Positions 27,714 through 35,391 are shown, counted from the first letter of the stretch. The stretch: 64,000 nucleotides of DNA from an uncultured Lachnospiraceae bacterium (GCA_947626745.1 CANQTF010000002.1:208895-272894), one strand, 5' to 3'. Numbers and translations are program-made. The notes: a model not told the origin generated them from the letters alone.

Positions 27714-27762
27714 GGCCGCGCGCCGCTTCTTTGCGGCCGGACAGATTTAACTTCCGGTTAAA
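27714..27762. promoter_or_regulatory. Inverted repeats in the ferredoxin/XRE divergent region
   Basis: A GC-rich repeat GGCCGC/GCGGCC (27714-27719, 27733-27738) and TTTAAC-ttccg-GTTAAA (27746-27762). The second lies about 30 bp upstream of the XRE promoter -35 and could be an operator. No regulator can be assigned. The rest of this roughly 300-bp gap holds the two promoters. Confidence 0.35.
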
Positions 27763-27792
27763 AAATTTAAGTATTTATTAAAAACGGCTCAA

Positions 27793-27821
27793 TTGTATGA
27801 GCGCCGCCGCTCTGCTATGAT
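27793..27821 (+). promoter_or_regulatory. Promoter of the XRE regulator
   Basis: TTGTAT (27793-27798), 17 bp, TATGAT (27816-27821). The leader is about 75 nt with GGAGG before the ATG. Confidence 0.6.
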
Positions 27822-27901
27822 GAATACAGACAGGGGCCGCTGTTATCGTATGGAAGATTCTTATATGATGCTAATACAATGAAACGGAGGTAACAGTATA
27901 T

Positions 27902-28942
27902 ATGCAGATCGGACAAGTGATTCACGAATACAGAAAGAGATCGGGACTGACGCAGGAACAGATGGCGGAGCGGCTGGGAGTGACGACACCGGCGGTAAAT
28001 AAGTGGGAGAACGGCGTATCCAATCCTGACATAGAGTTGCTCGCACCTATCGCAAGACTGCTCGGCATATCCACGGACACTCTGCTGTCCTATCGAAAAG
28101 ATCTGACGGCGGCTGAGATCGAAGATATCATCTGCGAGCTGGATGGCAGATTGAACAGTATGCCCTACGATCAGGTATTTGCATGGGCGGAGGAGATTGC
28201 CGGAAGATATCCGAATTGCGGTCGGCTCATATGGCAGATGGCGCTCATCCTGGATGTCAGGCGGATAACGGATCAAGTGACCGAAGCAGGACAGTATGAC
28301 GACAAGATCCTGAAATGGTATGAGGCTGTCCTTGCAGAAGACGGCAAGGAACTGCGCGCGAAAGCGGCGGATTCGTTGTTTCAGTTCTGGATGCGCAAAG
28401 AGCGGTACGAGGAAGCGGAAAAATATCTGGTGCATTTCGCTGAGAGCGACCGCGTCGGACAGATAAACAGAGCGCGGCTCAGCCAGGCGAAGGGCGATAC
28501 GGAGGAAGCGTTCCGGATCTATGAGAGGCTGCTTTTTGACAGTTGGCAGACCTGTAACATGACGATCTCCATGATGTCGGCGCTGGCGGTTCGGGCACAG
28601 GACGCGGATGCGGCGCAGTATTACAGAAACAAGCATGAGGAGTTCGCACATGCCTATGAAGTGGGCCGGTACACCGAAATCTCCGGCATGCTGGAGCTTA
28701 CCTGCGCAGAGAAGGATGTGGAGGAGACTCTGCGTGTCGCGCGGGAGCTTCTGCAGAATATCGACACGGTGGATGATTTTCAGCGATCCGGGCTGTACCG
28801 GCATTTGGAATTTCAGGCAATAGACGGTAAGACGTACGGGAAACTTAAAGCCACACTTCTCAATGCCTTCAGGAATGAGGAATCGCTTGCTTTTATGCGC
28901 GGGAACGCAGAGTGGGAGGCAATGCTTGCGGAAAAAGTTTGA
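27902..28942 (+). CDS. XRE-family regulator with helical-repeat C-terminal domain
   Basis: Residues 1-70 are a Cro/C1 helix-turn-helix: IGQVIHEYRKRSGLTQEQMA, LGVTTPAVNKWENGVSNPD and LLGISTDTLLSY. The remaining ~275 residues are helical and TPR-like (repeated EEAEKYLVHFAES- and EEAFRIYERLL-type units), the layout of many Lachnospiraceae and peptide-sensing regulators. The ligand and targets are unknown. It is alone, divergent from the ferredoxin gene, with a strongly promoted small membrane protein after it. Codon use looks like the neighbours. Confidence 0.85.
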   Translation: MQIGQVIHEYRKRSGLTQEQMAERLGVTTPAVNKWENGVSNPDIELLAPIARLLGISTDTLLSYRKDLTAAEIEDIICELDGRLNSMPYDQVFAWAEEIAGRYPNCGRLIWQMALILDVRRITDQVTEAGQYDDKILKWYEAVLAEDGKELRAKAADSLFQFWMRKERYEEAEKYLVHFAESDRVGQINRARLSQAKGDTEEAFRIYERLLFDSWQTCNMTISMMSALAVRAQDADAAQYYRNKHEEFAHAYEVGRYTEISGMLELTCAEKDVEETLRVARELLQNIDTVDDFQRSGLYRHLEFQAIDGKTYGKLKATLLNAFRNEESLAFMRGNAEWEAMLAEKV

Positions 28943-28976
28943 TTCAGGACTGCCTTATGTGCCACGAATATCAGAA

Positions 28977-29004
28977 TTGGCAAAGCACGGGTTTATGATA
29001 TAAT
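28977..29004 (+). promoter_or_regulatory. Strong promoter of the small membrane protein
   Basis: TTGGCA (28977-28982), 16-bp spacer and perfect TATAAT (28999-29004) with TGA, an extended -10. Confidence 0.75.
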
Positions 29005-29056
29005 TAGTCTGTCTAAAGAGATTACCATGCCAATATTTAAGCGGAGGCAATTTATT

Positions 29057-29317
29057 ATGTTAAAAAGAATAAATAATATCTTAAACATAATGATCGGCGT
29101 ATGTTTTGGAGTTTTTACCGGATATGGAGTAGCTGTATTTCTGGATTATAAGACGCATCCTGATTTATATGTTATGCGATCTGCCCCGTGGTACACAGGC
29201 ATTTTGCTTCATGGGATAGTCGCGGCTGCTGTTTTGGTCGTGCTCATTATCATAAAATTTATCATTCGTCTCAAGTATTGGGGACACATTTCCGAAAAGG
29301 GAGAAGAAAAGATTTAG
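29057..29317 (+). CDS. Small two-helix membrane protein of unknown function
   Basis: The 86-residue protein has one hydrophobic segment at about 12-30 (IMIGVCFGVFTGYGVAVFL), a second at about 50-72 (ILLHGIVAAAVLVVLIII), and a charged tail. GGAGG lies 9 nt before the ATG at 29057. It has its own strong promoter and a hairpin terminator shared with the convergent pflA. I recognise no family. It could be a small stress or immunity-type protein, but nothing in the sequence decides this. Its AT content is higher than its neighbours. Confidence 0.7.
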   Translation: MLKRINNILNIMIGVCFGVFTGYGVAVFLDYKTHPDLYVMRSAPWYTGILLHGIVAAAVLVVLIIIKFIIRLKYWGHISEKGEEKI

Positions 29318-29321
29318 GGAA

Positions 29322-29350
29322 GAAAAACGGGCGCTGATCATTCAGCGCCC
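29322..29350 (-). terminator. Terminator of pflA (possibly bidirectional)
   Basis: GGGCGCTGA TCAT TCAGCGCCC (29329-29350), a 9-bp stem. On the - strand it is followed by GTTTTTCTT. It overlaps the pflA stop codon. Confidence 0.85.
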
Positions 29351-30099
29351 GACTCTTTTCGTCTTGCACGGATACCGTTTAAGATGACTTCCTTTTTCTT
29401 AAGCAGTTCGTTTTTGTCCATCGGCTCCACACCCTCCAGCTTGTATTTCATGCCGAGCTTTTCGTACTTGGGCTTACCCATAGTGTGATAGGGGAGCGCG
29501 TCCAGCGCTTTTAAGTTGGACAGGCCGCCGATGAAGTAGCCGAGCTTGTACAAGTATTCGTCGTCATCCGTGATACCCGGTACGACCACATGGCGGATCC
29601 ATACATCGACGTGTTTTTCGTCCAAGTATTCCGCGAAAGCAAGGATACCGTCGTTGGGCTGCGAGGTCAGTTCTTTGTGTTTCTCGGGATCGATATGCTT
29701 GATGTCAAGCATGACCAGATCCGTCAGCTCCATCAGATGATCCAGCTTGGCCAGCCACTCGGGGTTGGCGTTCTTCTTGTAGGCGATGCCGGAAGTGTCG
29801 ATACAGGTGTGTACATTGTGCTCTTTTGCGATCGTAAACAGGTCGATCAGAAAATCCACCTGCATGAGCGGTTCGCCGCCCGTGACGGTAATGCCGCCGT
29901 TTTTGTAGAAGTCCTGATTGCGCAGATACTGCTCAAAGATGTCGGCGGGCTCCATCATCGTGCCGCCGTTCATGTCCCAAGTGTCGGGATTGTGGCAGTA
30001 TGCGCATCGCATGGGACAGCCCTGCACGAACACGACGAAGCGCGTGCCCGGCCCGTCCACAGTGCCAAAACTTTCTAATGAATGAATCCGTCCCTGCAT
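29338..30099 (-). CDS. pflA: Pyruvate formate-lyase activating enzyme
   Basis: This radical-SAM enzyme installs the glycyl radical on pyruvate formate-lyase. The 253 residues contain the cluster motif CPMRCAYC (CxxxCxxC), the SAM-binding TVTGGEPLMQ, and GPGTRFVVFVQG near the N-terminus. GGAGC precedes the ATG. The gene lies 1.4 kb downstream of the separate glycyl-radical subunit gene on the same strand, but a + strand methyltransferase sits between them, so it has its own promoter. Its substrate here is presumably the 80-residue protein at 31469-31711. Confidence 0.95.
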   Translation of the reverse strand: MQGRIHSLESFGTVDGPGTRFVVFVQGCPMRCAYCHNPDTWDMNGGTMMEPADIFEQYLRNQDFYKNGGITVTGGEPLMQVDFLIDLFTIAKEHNVHTCIDTSGIAYKKNANPEWLAKLDHLMELTDLVMLDIKHIDPEKHKELTSQPNDGILAFAEYLDEKHVDVWIRHVVVPGITDDDEYLYKLGYFIGGLSNLKALDALPYHTMGKPKYEKLGMKYKLEGVEPMDKNELLKKKEVILNGIRARRKESGAE

Positions 30100-30201
30100 A
30101 GTGTGTGCTCCTTTATCCGTTATACTTGTTTTCAGCCCCTGCCGGAAAAGCAGAGGAAAATGTCCGCCGCCGCGGCTTTGTTTTCCTTACAATATGATTT
30201 G

Positions 30202-30230
30202 AGTATAACACATGGGAGGGTGGAATACAA
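30202..30230 (-). promoter_or_regulatory. Promoter of pflA
   Basis: On the - strand TTGTAT (30230-30225), 17 bp, TATACT (30207-30202). In the roughly 95-nt leader, GGACATTTT (30165-30157) is also found in the pflB leader, in the same orientation. Confidence 0.6.
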
Positions 30231-30307
30231 TCATTCGCCGGTTGCTATAGCTCAATATTTTTCATGTAAATTTAATGATAACTTTTCGACATATTATTAT
30301 GAATAAC

Positions 30308-30336
30308 TTGTTTGTTCATAACATGGGATATATAAT
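30308..30336 (+). promoter_or_regulatory. Promoter-like sequence without an obvious gene
   Basis: TTGTTT (30308-30313), 17 bp, perfect TATAAT (30331-30336). Downstream (30343-30480) there is no open reading frame, but a possible imperfect stem lies at about 30392-30435. It may make a small RNA or a long leader for the methyltransferase. Apart from this and the two promoters, I see nothing in 30100-30555. Confidence 0.4.
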
Positions 30337-30486
30337 TTAGATGCAGTGTGGTTCATGAGAGCATTCCCCGCAACGACAGCATAGGCATAGTGGCCGTTCT
30401 TGCTTATGGCTTATAGGCGTAGACTGATGTAGATATTACCATGCAACAGTCATCGGATCTTTCCGGTGGCACGCAGGAAATGATTG

Positions 30487-30515
30487 TTGATTTTCTCTAT
30501 TACAGTCATTATACT
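30487..30515 (+). promoter_or_regulatory. Promoter of the methyltransferase gene
   Basis: TTGATT (30487-30492), 17 bp, TATACT (30510-30515), about 35 nt before the ribosome binding site. Confidence 0.55.
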
Positions 30516-30555
30516 GATCGTACAGAGAAACACAGGAATATCAGGGAGAGAACGC

Positions 30556-31344
30556 ATGAACAGTAACTCTTTTGATTCGGCAAGGATCGCAGACGGCTAT
30601 GCAAAAAGGCCGTGGCTGCACAAGAATGCTATCGAGCGGGCGGTACGGGACTGCGGCATAACAGGGATGTTTCGCAACGGTCTGGACGTGGGCTGCGGCG
30701 CGGGTCTTTCTGCCAAGGCGCTGCGCTTGATCTGCGAGCGCGTGACGGGAACCGATATTTCCGAGGCGATGATTCGGGTCTGCCGGGCTCTGTATCAGGA
30801 AGAGTCCTACCGTTTCTGTGCGGCGAAGGCGGAGGAGACGCCTGTACCGTCAGAGCCTTATGATATTGTAACGGCGGCGGGCGTGGTGAACTGGGTTGAA
30901 CGGGATAAGTTTCTGACCCGTATGGCAGAAGTGATGCGCAAAAACGGTCTGCTGCTCGTCTATGATTTCCGGATAACTGACAGGATAACGGGCGAGTCGG
31001 CGAAAGGGGCGAACGGCGGCCGTTATACGAACTGGTATCGAAATGAATATCTGCGCCGTTTCCCTAAGCCGAAACGCGACGAAAAGGTGTGGACACAGGA
31101 AGACTTGGGAACGTATTTTGATATGGAAAAGCAGACGATCTATGAAACGGCTTATCCTTTTGGACAGGAAGAGTTTATTGACTTTATGATGATACAGTCC
31201 AACGTCAACGAGGCGGTGGAGAGCGGCGGAGCAGACGAACGAGAGATAAGGGAGTGGATGCGTTTCACACTTGCGCCGATCTTCGAAACAGGCGGCATAG
31301 AGGCGGTGTTTGAAGGATATAATTGGTATCTGCGGAAAGCGTAG
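30556..31344 (+). CDS. Class I SAM-dependent methyltransferase
   Basis: The 262-residue protein has the Rossmann motif I LDVGCGAGLSAKAL, the acidic strand-2 end VTGTDISEAMI, motif IV YDIVTAAGVVNWV and a post-motif LVYDF. The substrate is unknown; it resembles small-molecule Methyltransf_11-type enzymes. The ATG at 30556 follows AGGGAGAG. It lies on the + strand with its own promoter, between the glycyl-radical subunit gene and pflA, which are both on the - strand. That suggests it was inserted into a PFL locus. The terminator with the convergent gene is shared. Confidence 0.85.
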   Translation: MNSNSFDSARIADGYAKRPWLHKNAIERAVRDCGITGMFRNGLDVGCGAGLSAKALRLICERVTGTDISEAMIRVCRALYQEESYRFCAAKAEETPVPSEPYDIVTAAGVVNWVERDKFLTRMAEVMRKNGLLLVYDFRITDRITGESAKGANGGRYTNWYRNEYLRRFPKPKRDEKVWTQEDLGTYFDMEKQTIYETAYPFGQEEFIDFMMIQSNVNEAVESGGADEREIREWMRFTLAPIFETGGIEAVFEGYNWYLRKA

Positions 31345-31377
31345 AAAACGGAAAATAAGCGGAAAATGGGGACAATC

Positions 31378-31416
31378 AAAAAAGCGGCACATGAATCTCA
31401 TGCGCCGCTTTTCTTA
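31378..31416. terminator. Bidirectional terminator between methyltransferase and glycyl-radical gene
   Basis: AAAAGCGGC(A)CATGA ATC TCATG(C)GCCGCTTTT is a long hairpin with an A-C mismatch. It is flanked by T runs on both strands. Confidence 0.85.
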
Positions 31417-31468
31417 CCGTTTACTGTTTCGGATCAAGCGTTACCGCCGCTTGACGGGAACCATCTGT

Positions 31469-31711
31469 TTAGATGGACTCGTGGAACGTACGGGAGATAA
31501 CGTCTGCCTGCTGCTCCGGTGTGAGTTTGATAAAGTTTACTGCGTAACCGGAAACACGGATCGTCAACTGCGGATAGTTCTCGGGATGCTTCTGAGCGTC
31601 CAGAAGAGTATCTCTGTTGAGTACGTTGACGTTGAGGTGATGACCGCCCTTTGTTGCGTAGCCATCTAATAAAGAAACTAAGTTATCTACCTGTGAGGTT
31701 GATGCTGCCAT
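31469..31711 (-). CDS. Stand-alone glycyl-radical subunit of pyruvate formate-lyase (GrcA-like)
   Basis: The 80 residues correspond to the C-terminal glycyl-radical domain of PFL and to autonomous cofactor GrcA/Yfi[37 protein letters not shown] and [14 protein letters not shown]. The radical-bearing residue is Gly55 in RVSGYA. It has an AAGGAGG ribosome binding site and a proper start at 31711, so it is a separate protein, not a frameshift remnant. The 679-residue catalytic protein at 32694-34733 lacks exactly this domain, so the two are expected to assemble into one active enzyme. A repeat array of about 650 bp separates this gene from the rest of the locus. Confidence 0.93.
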   Translation of the reverse strand: MAASTSQVDNLVSLLDGYATKGGHHLNVNVLNRDTLLDAQKHPENYPQLTIRVSGYAVNFIKLTPEQQADVISRTFHESI

Positions 31712-31740
31712 AATAAAATCCTCCTTTTAATATATTATTT

Positions 31741-32395
31741 TGTATATGCGCCGTTTACTCGCAAGCTCGCTGCTTGCTCATATAGCGCATCGCGCCGTTA
31801 CTCGCAAGCTGTTGCTTGCTCATATAGCGCATCGTGCCGTTATACTCGCAAGCCCGCTGCTGCGCAGCTTTCGCTTGCTCGTTTACGGGCTGTCGCCCTA
31901 TGGATTTACGCCGCTTCATCTCTTCGTGAGCAAGCTCCCGAGAGCTGCCGCGTCATAAATCGCTATACTGCGCCGTGCGCACTCGCAAGCTGTTGCTTGC
32001 TCGTTTACGGGCTGTCGCCCTATGGATTTACGCCGCTTCATCTCTTCGTGAGCAAGCTCCCGAGAGCTGTCGCGTCCTAAATCCGCTATACTGCGCCGTG
32101 CGCACTCGCAAGTTTTCGCTTGCTCATATAGCGCATCGCGCCGTTATACTCGCAAGCCCGCTGCTGCGCAGCTTTCGCTTGCTCGTTTACGGGCTGTCGC
32201 CCTATGGATTTATGCCGCTTCATCTCTTCGTGAGCAAGCTCCCGAGAGCTGTCGCGTCATAAATCGCTATACTGCGCCGTGCGCACTCGCAAGCTTTCGC
32301 TTGCTCGTTTACGGGCTGTCGCCCTATGGATTCATGCCACGTCATCTCTTCGTGAGCAAGCTCCCGAGAGCTGTCGCGTCCTAAATCCGCACGGC
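31741..32395. repeat. Tandem array of palindrome-rich repeats inside the PFL locus
   Basis: The unit beginning GTTTACGGGCTGTCGCCC recurs at 31881, 32003, 32185 and 32307, with periods of 122, 182 and 122 bp. The longer period contains an extra 60-bp block (CATATAGCGCATCGCGCCG...), also present in copies at the array start. A 304-bp higher-order duplication explains the spacing. Inside are many self-complementary pieces such as CGCAAGC...GCTTGCTC and GAGCAAGCTC. Open frames across it vary with the repeat and have no ribosome binding sites. It lies between two - strand genes. Confidence 0.9.
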
Positions 32396-32401
32396 TCGAT
32401 G

Positions 32402-32605
32402 CTATTTAAAATCGTCCAGACCCTCGTGGAGAGTCGGTACGCTGCAGGCCAAGGGGGTCCGGGAACAATCCGTACACCCCATGGTCTCTACATTCTTGGA
32501 AGCGGTGGAGCTGTCATCGACGTCTACATTTACATGTCCGACGCCCTGCGCCATACCGGAATCCATCATTTTGACAAAATCCTCGATCATCTGATCGTTA
32601 TCCAT
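32402..32605 (-). CDS. 67-residue Cys-containing protein resembling the start of the glycyl-radical domain
   Basis: The start at 32605 has a strong site, AAGGAGGGAAAGAAAT. The N-terminal half (IEDFVKMMDSGMAQGVGHVN and following VDV) aligns without gaps to [18 protein letters not shown] of the neighbouring glycyl-radical protein: 7 identities and about 9 similar residues over 25. The C-terminal half has no RVSGYA; it has MGCTDCSRTPLACSVP, three Cys. It lies 88 bp after the catalytic gene and is probably cotranscribed with it. I know no described function. It may be a diverged paralogue with a redox, chaperone or active-site-plugging role; this is speculation. Confidence 0.75.
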   Translation of the reverse strand: MDNDQMIEDFVKMMDSGMAQGVGHVNVDVDDSSTASKNVETMGCTDCSRTPLACSVPTLHEGLDDFK

Positions 32606-32693
32606 ATATTTCTTTCCCTCCTTCAATAACGTTATCTCCGGAAAAAAATCTGTCATATATGGATTTTTTTCCGACCTTCGTAAGAAAGTCAAA

Positions 32694-34733
32694 TTATTTG
32701 TTCAGATCCAACTCGATATCGCCCGCGAATACCTTATCTTCTTTGCCGAGAGCGCCCGGAATGATGGTGAAGGTATTGGAGATACCGTCCTGCGCATCAT
32801 TGAACGGAAGCTTGGATACGGAAGACAGGGAAGCGACTGCACCGTGCGTATCACGTCCGTGCATCGGGTTAGCGCCCGGAGCAAACGGCTGTCCTTTCTT
32901 ACGTCCGTCAGGCGTGTTGCCGGTAGCCTTACCGTATGTTACGTTGGAAGTAATGGTAAGGATAGACGTTGTAGGAATACCGTTTCTGTAGGTGTGATGT
33001 CTTCTTACTGCCGTCATGAACTTGTGTACGATCATCTGTGCGATCTCGTCTACGCGGTCGTCGTCGTTGCCGTATTTCGGGAAGTCGCCGGTCGTCTTGA
33101 AGTCAACGATGACGCCGTCCTCGTCTCTGATCGGCTCAACCTTAGCGTACTTGATCGCTGACAGGGAATCCGCCACAATGGAAAGACCTGCAACACCCGT
33201 CGCGAAGTAGCGCTTAACGTCTCTGTCATGAAGAGCCATCTCTGCTCTCTCATAGCAGTATTTATCATGCATATAGTGGATGATGTTCAGTGTATTTACA
33301 TACACGTCTGCCTGCCATTCCATCATGTCGATGAACTTATCCATAACGTCGTCGTAATCGAGGACATCGCCGGTAACCGGACGGTACTTCGGGCCAACCT
33401 GTTTCTTGGTAACTTCGTCGATACCGCCGTTCAGTGCGTACAACAGGCACTTTGCAAGGTTCGCACGTGCGCCGAAGAACTGCATCTCCTTGCCGACAAC
33501 CATGGAGGATACGCAGCAAGCGATCGCATAGTCATCACCGTGTACGACTCTCATCAGGTCGTCGTTCTCATACTGGATAGAAGAGGTCTGGATAGACATC
33601 TTAGCGCAGTATTTCTTCCAGTTCTCGGGAAGTCTTGTGGACCAGAGAACCGTCAGGTTCGGCTCGGGAGAAGGACCAAGGTTCTCCAGAGTGTGCAGAT
33701 AACGGAAGCTCATCTTTGTAACCATGTGACGGCCGTCAACGCCTACACCGCCGAGGGACTCCGTTACCCATACCGGATCGCCGGCAAAGATCTGGTTGTA
33801 CTCAGGTGTGCGGGCGAATTTAACACATCTTAATTTCATGATGAAGTGATCGACGAACTCCTGGATCTCTTCCTCTGTAAACGTGCCGTTGGCAAGGTCT
33901 CTCTCGGCATAGATGTCGAGGAAAGTAGATGTACGTCCGAGGGACATCGCAGCGCCGTTCTGCTCTTTGACGGAGCAAAGGTAACCGAAGTAAGTAGCCT
34001 GGATAGCTTCCTGCACGTTGGTTGCCGGTTTGGAGATATCGCAGCCGTAAGATGCAGCCATCTCTTTCATCAGCTTCAGAGCCGTCATCTGCTCGGAAAG
34101 CTCCTCGCGAAGGCGGATCACATCGTCTGTCATAACGCGGCCCGTGGAATCCTTCTGATCCTGTTTGTCCTCGATCAGTCTGTCGATACCGTACAGGGCT
34201 ACACGTCTGTAGTCGCCGATGATACGGCCGCGGCCGTATGCATCCGGAAGACCCGTGATGATATGAGCGGAACGGCAGGCTCTCATCTCCTGATTGTATG
34301 CGTCGAAGCAGCCGGCGTTGTGAGTCTTTCTGTGTACGGTAAAGAACTCACTGATCTCGGGATCTACTTCATAACCGTTGTCGGAACATGCCTTCTCAGC
34401 CATTCTGATACCGCCGTAGGGCTGTAAGGAACGCTTGAAGGGCTTATCTGTCTGGAAACCTACGATCTTCTCTTTGCTCTTGTCAAGATAGCCGGGACCG
34501 TGGGATGTGATCGTGGATACTACCTTCGTATCCATATCAAGCACGCCGCCGGCCTCACGCTCCTGCTTCTGCAGGTCCAGCACCTGTGCCCACAAGTCTT
34601 TCGTGTTCTGCGTAGCTTTCGCAAGGAAGGATTCGTCGCCATCATAAGGATGGTAGTTTCTCTGGATAAAATCGCGGACGTTGATCTCTTTGTCCCACTT
34701 GCCGCCTACAAAATCTTTCCATTCTGGTCTCAT
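32694..34733 (-). CDS. pflB: Pyruvate formate-lyase catalytic subunit lacking the glycyl-radical domain
   Basis: PFL cleaves pyruvate plus CoA to acetyl-CoA and formate in anaerobic fermentation. The 679 residues match PflB from [13 protein letters not shown] through [12 protein letters not shown] and [19 protein letters not shown], and the catalytic pair Cys406-Cys407 in YAIACCVSS is intact. The protein then ends after about 30 residues, whereas usual PFL (about 750) continues into the ~80-residue glycyl-radical domain. That domain is encoded separately at 31469-31711. The stop codon lies in an interdomain linker, and both parts keep good ribosome binding sites, so this is a split gene rather than decay. 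AGGAGGC precedes the start. Confidence 0.95.
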   Translation of the reverse strand: MRPEWKDFVGGKWDKEINVRDFIQRNYHPYDGDESFLAKATQNTKDLWAQVLDLQKQEREAGGVLDMDTKVVSTITSHGPGYLDKSKEKIVGFQTDKPFKRSLQPYGGIRMAEKACSDNGYEVDPEISEFFTVHRKTHNAGCFDAYNQEMRACRSAHIITGLPDAYGRGRIIGDYRRVALYGIDRLIEDKQDQKDSTGRVMTDDVIRLREELSEQMTALKLMKEMAASYGCDISKPATNVQEAIQATYFGYLCSVKEQNGAAMSLGRTSTFLDIYAERDLANGTFTEEEIQEFVDHFIMKLRCVKFARTPEYNQIFAGDPVWVTESLGGVGVDGRHMVTKMSFRYLHTLENLGPSPEPNLTVLWSTRLPENWKKYCAKMSIQTSSIQYENDDLMRVVHGDDYAIACCVSSMVVGKEMQFFGARANLAKCLLYALNGGIDEVTKKQVGPKYRPVTGDVLDYDDVMDKFIDMMEWQADVYVNTLNIIHYMHDKYCYERAEMALHDRDVKRYFATGVAGLSIVADSLSAIKYAKVEPIRDEDGVIVDFKTTGDFPKYGNDDDRVDEIAQMIVHKFMTAVRRHHTYRNGIPTTSILTITSNVTYGKATGNTPDGRKKGQPFAPGANPMHGRDTHGAVASLSSVSKLPFNDAQDGISNTFTIIPGALGKEDKVFAGDIELDLNK

Positions 34734-34772
34734 TTTGAAAAGCCTCCTATTATATTATTTTGTGAATTTTGT

Positions 34773-34792
34773 GACATTTTTACTAAAATGTC
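34773..34792. promoter_or_regulatory. Palindrome in the pflB leader, candidate operator
   Basis: GACATTTT TACT AAAATGTC is a perfect 8-bp inverted repeat about 20-40 nt downstream of the predicted pflB start site. Two direct TTTTGTGA units lie next to it. It does not fit the Rex or cre consensus well. It could be a repressor site or an RNA hairpin. Confidence 0.45.
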
Positions 34793-34816
34793 CAAAAATA
34801 CTTATTCAGTACACAT

Positions 34817-34846
34817 ATTATATGTTAGATCGAGCATAAGAGTCAA
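34817..34846 (-). promoter_or_regulatory. SigA promoter of pflB
   Basis: On the - strand TTGACT (34846-34841), 18 bp, perfect TATAAT (34822-34817). The leader is about 77 nt. The remaining 34850-35000 stretch of the gap to the DUF1858 gene is AT-rich and shows nothing else. Confidence 0.75.
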
Positions 34847-35001
34847 GTCGGGCTTTGTACTTTTTCGCATACAAAACCTAAAAAATTTTTGAAAAAATTG
34901 TGAAAATTGTATGTAAAATATATGCAACACAAAATACAAGGAAAAGAAAAGCGTGATGGCGCATAGTTTGCGGGCTTCGGCGGGAAAAACGGCGCATGGG
35001 C

Positions 35002-35030
35002 TTGCGCGATCGGAAATTTGGGATTATACT
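35002..35030 (+). promoter_or_regulatory. Promoter of the DUF1858 gene
   Basis: TTGCGC (35002-35007), 17 bp, TATACT (35025-35030). Confidence 0.6.
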
Positions 35031-35044
35031 ATTGAACCATAGAG

Positions 35045-35064
35045 GTATGCGGCGCGCCGCATAC
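35045..35064. promoter_or_regulatory. Perfect 20-bp palindrome downstream of the DUF1858 promoter
   Basis: GTATGCGGCG CGCCGCATAC has no mismatch and lies about 8-27 nt after the predicted start site. That position fits a repressor operator or a leader hairpin. No regulator can be named. Confidence 0.5.
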
Positions 35065-35128
35065 GGGCAATATAAGAATGACATGAACGCTCGGCGCGTG
35101 CGGAGCGGATGAACGGAGGTATAAGAGC

Positions 35129-35320
35129 ATGGCAGATATCACGAAGGATATGACGATCGGTGAAGCGCTCAACGCAAATCCCGAGATCGCCCCGGTGCTG
35201 ATGGGGATCGGTATGCACTGCTTGGGCTGCCCTTCCGCGCAGGGAGAGACTCTGGAGGAAGCGGCGATGGTACACGGCATCGACGTGGAAGAACTGATGC
35301 AGCAGATCGCGGCGGTCTAG
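35129..35320 (+). CDS. DUF1858 domain protein
   Basis: A 63-residue protein consisting only of the DUF1858 domain: [20 protein letters not shown], the Cys motif [19 protein letters not shown] and a C-terminal helix. The CxxC is typical and may serve redox or metal binding. Such proteins are found in anaerobes, often near hybrid-cluster or redox genes; the function is unknown. It is divergent from pflB, GGAGG precedes the start, and a palindrome sits in its leader. Monocistronic. Confidence 0.88.
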   Translation: MADITKDMTIGEALNANPEIAPVLMGIGMHCLGCPSAQGETLEEAAMVHGIDVEELMQQIAAV

Positions 35321-35335
35321 GCCGTCGGCGTGATA

Positions 35336-35372
35336 AAGCCCCGCATCCATATGAGGTGCGGGGCTTTTCCTT
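35336..35372 (+). terminator. Terminator after the DUF1858 gene
   Basis: AAGCCCCGCA pairs with TGCGGGGCTT (35336-35345, 35357-35366), followed by TTCCTTT. It may also serve the convergent mecA. Confidence 0.85.
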
Positions 35373-35391
35373 TGCCTTGTTATATTGCCGG

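Noticed and set aside
31741..32395. CRISPR array
   Set aside because: The units are 122-182 bp, the sequence between repeated segments is itself repeated, and there are no cas genes or unique spacers of constant length.
31740..32629. Three + strand open frames with related Arg/Leu-rich translations over the repeat array
   Set aside because: They exist only because the repeat unit is open in that frame. They have no ribosome binding sites, repeat the same peptide and run antisense to the gene at 32402-32605.
31469..32692. PFL pieces as a frameshifted pseudogene
   Set aside because: Each piece has its own start, ribosome binding site and stop at domain borders, and about 650 bp of unrelated repeat lies between them. 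A simple frameshift cannot explain this.
34733..34846. Rex operator at the pflB promoter
   Set aside because: The region has TTTTGTGA direct repeats and a GACATTTT palindrome, but not the TTGTTAAnnnnTTAACAA layout.
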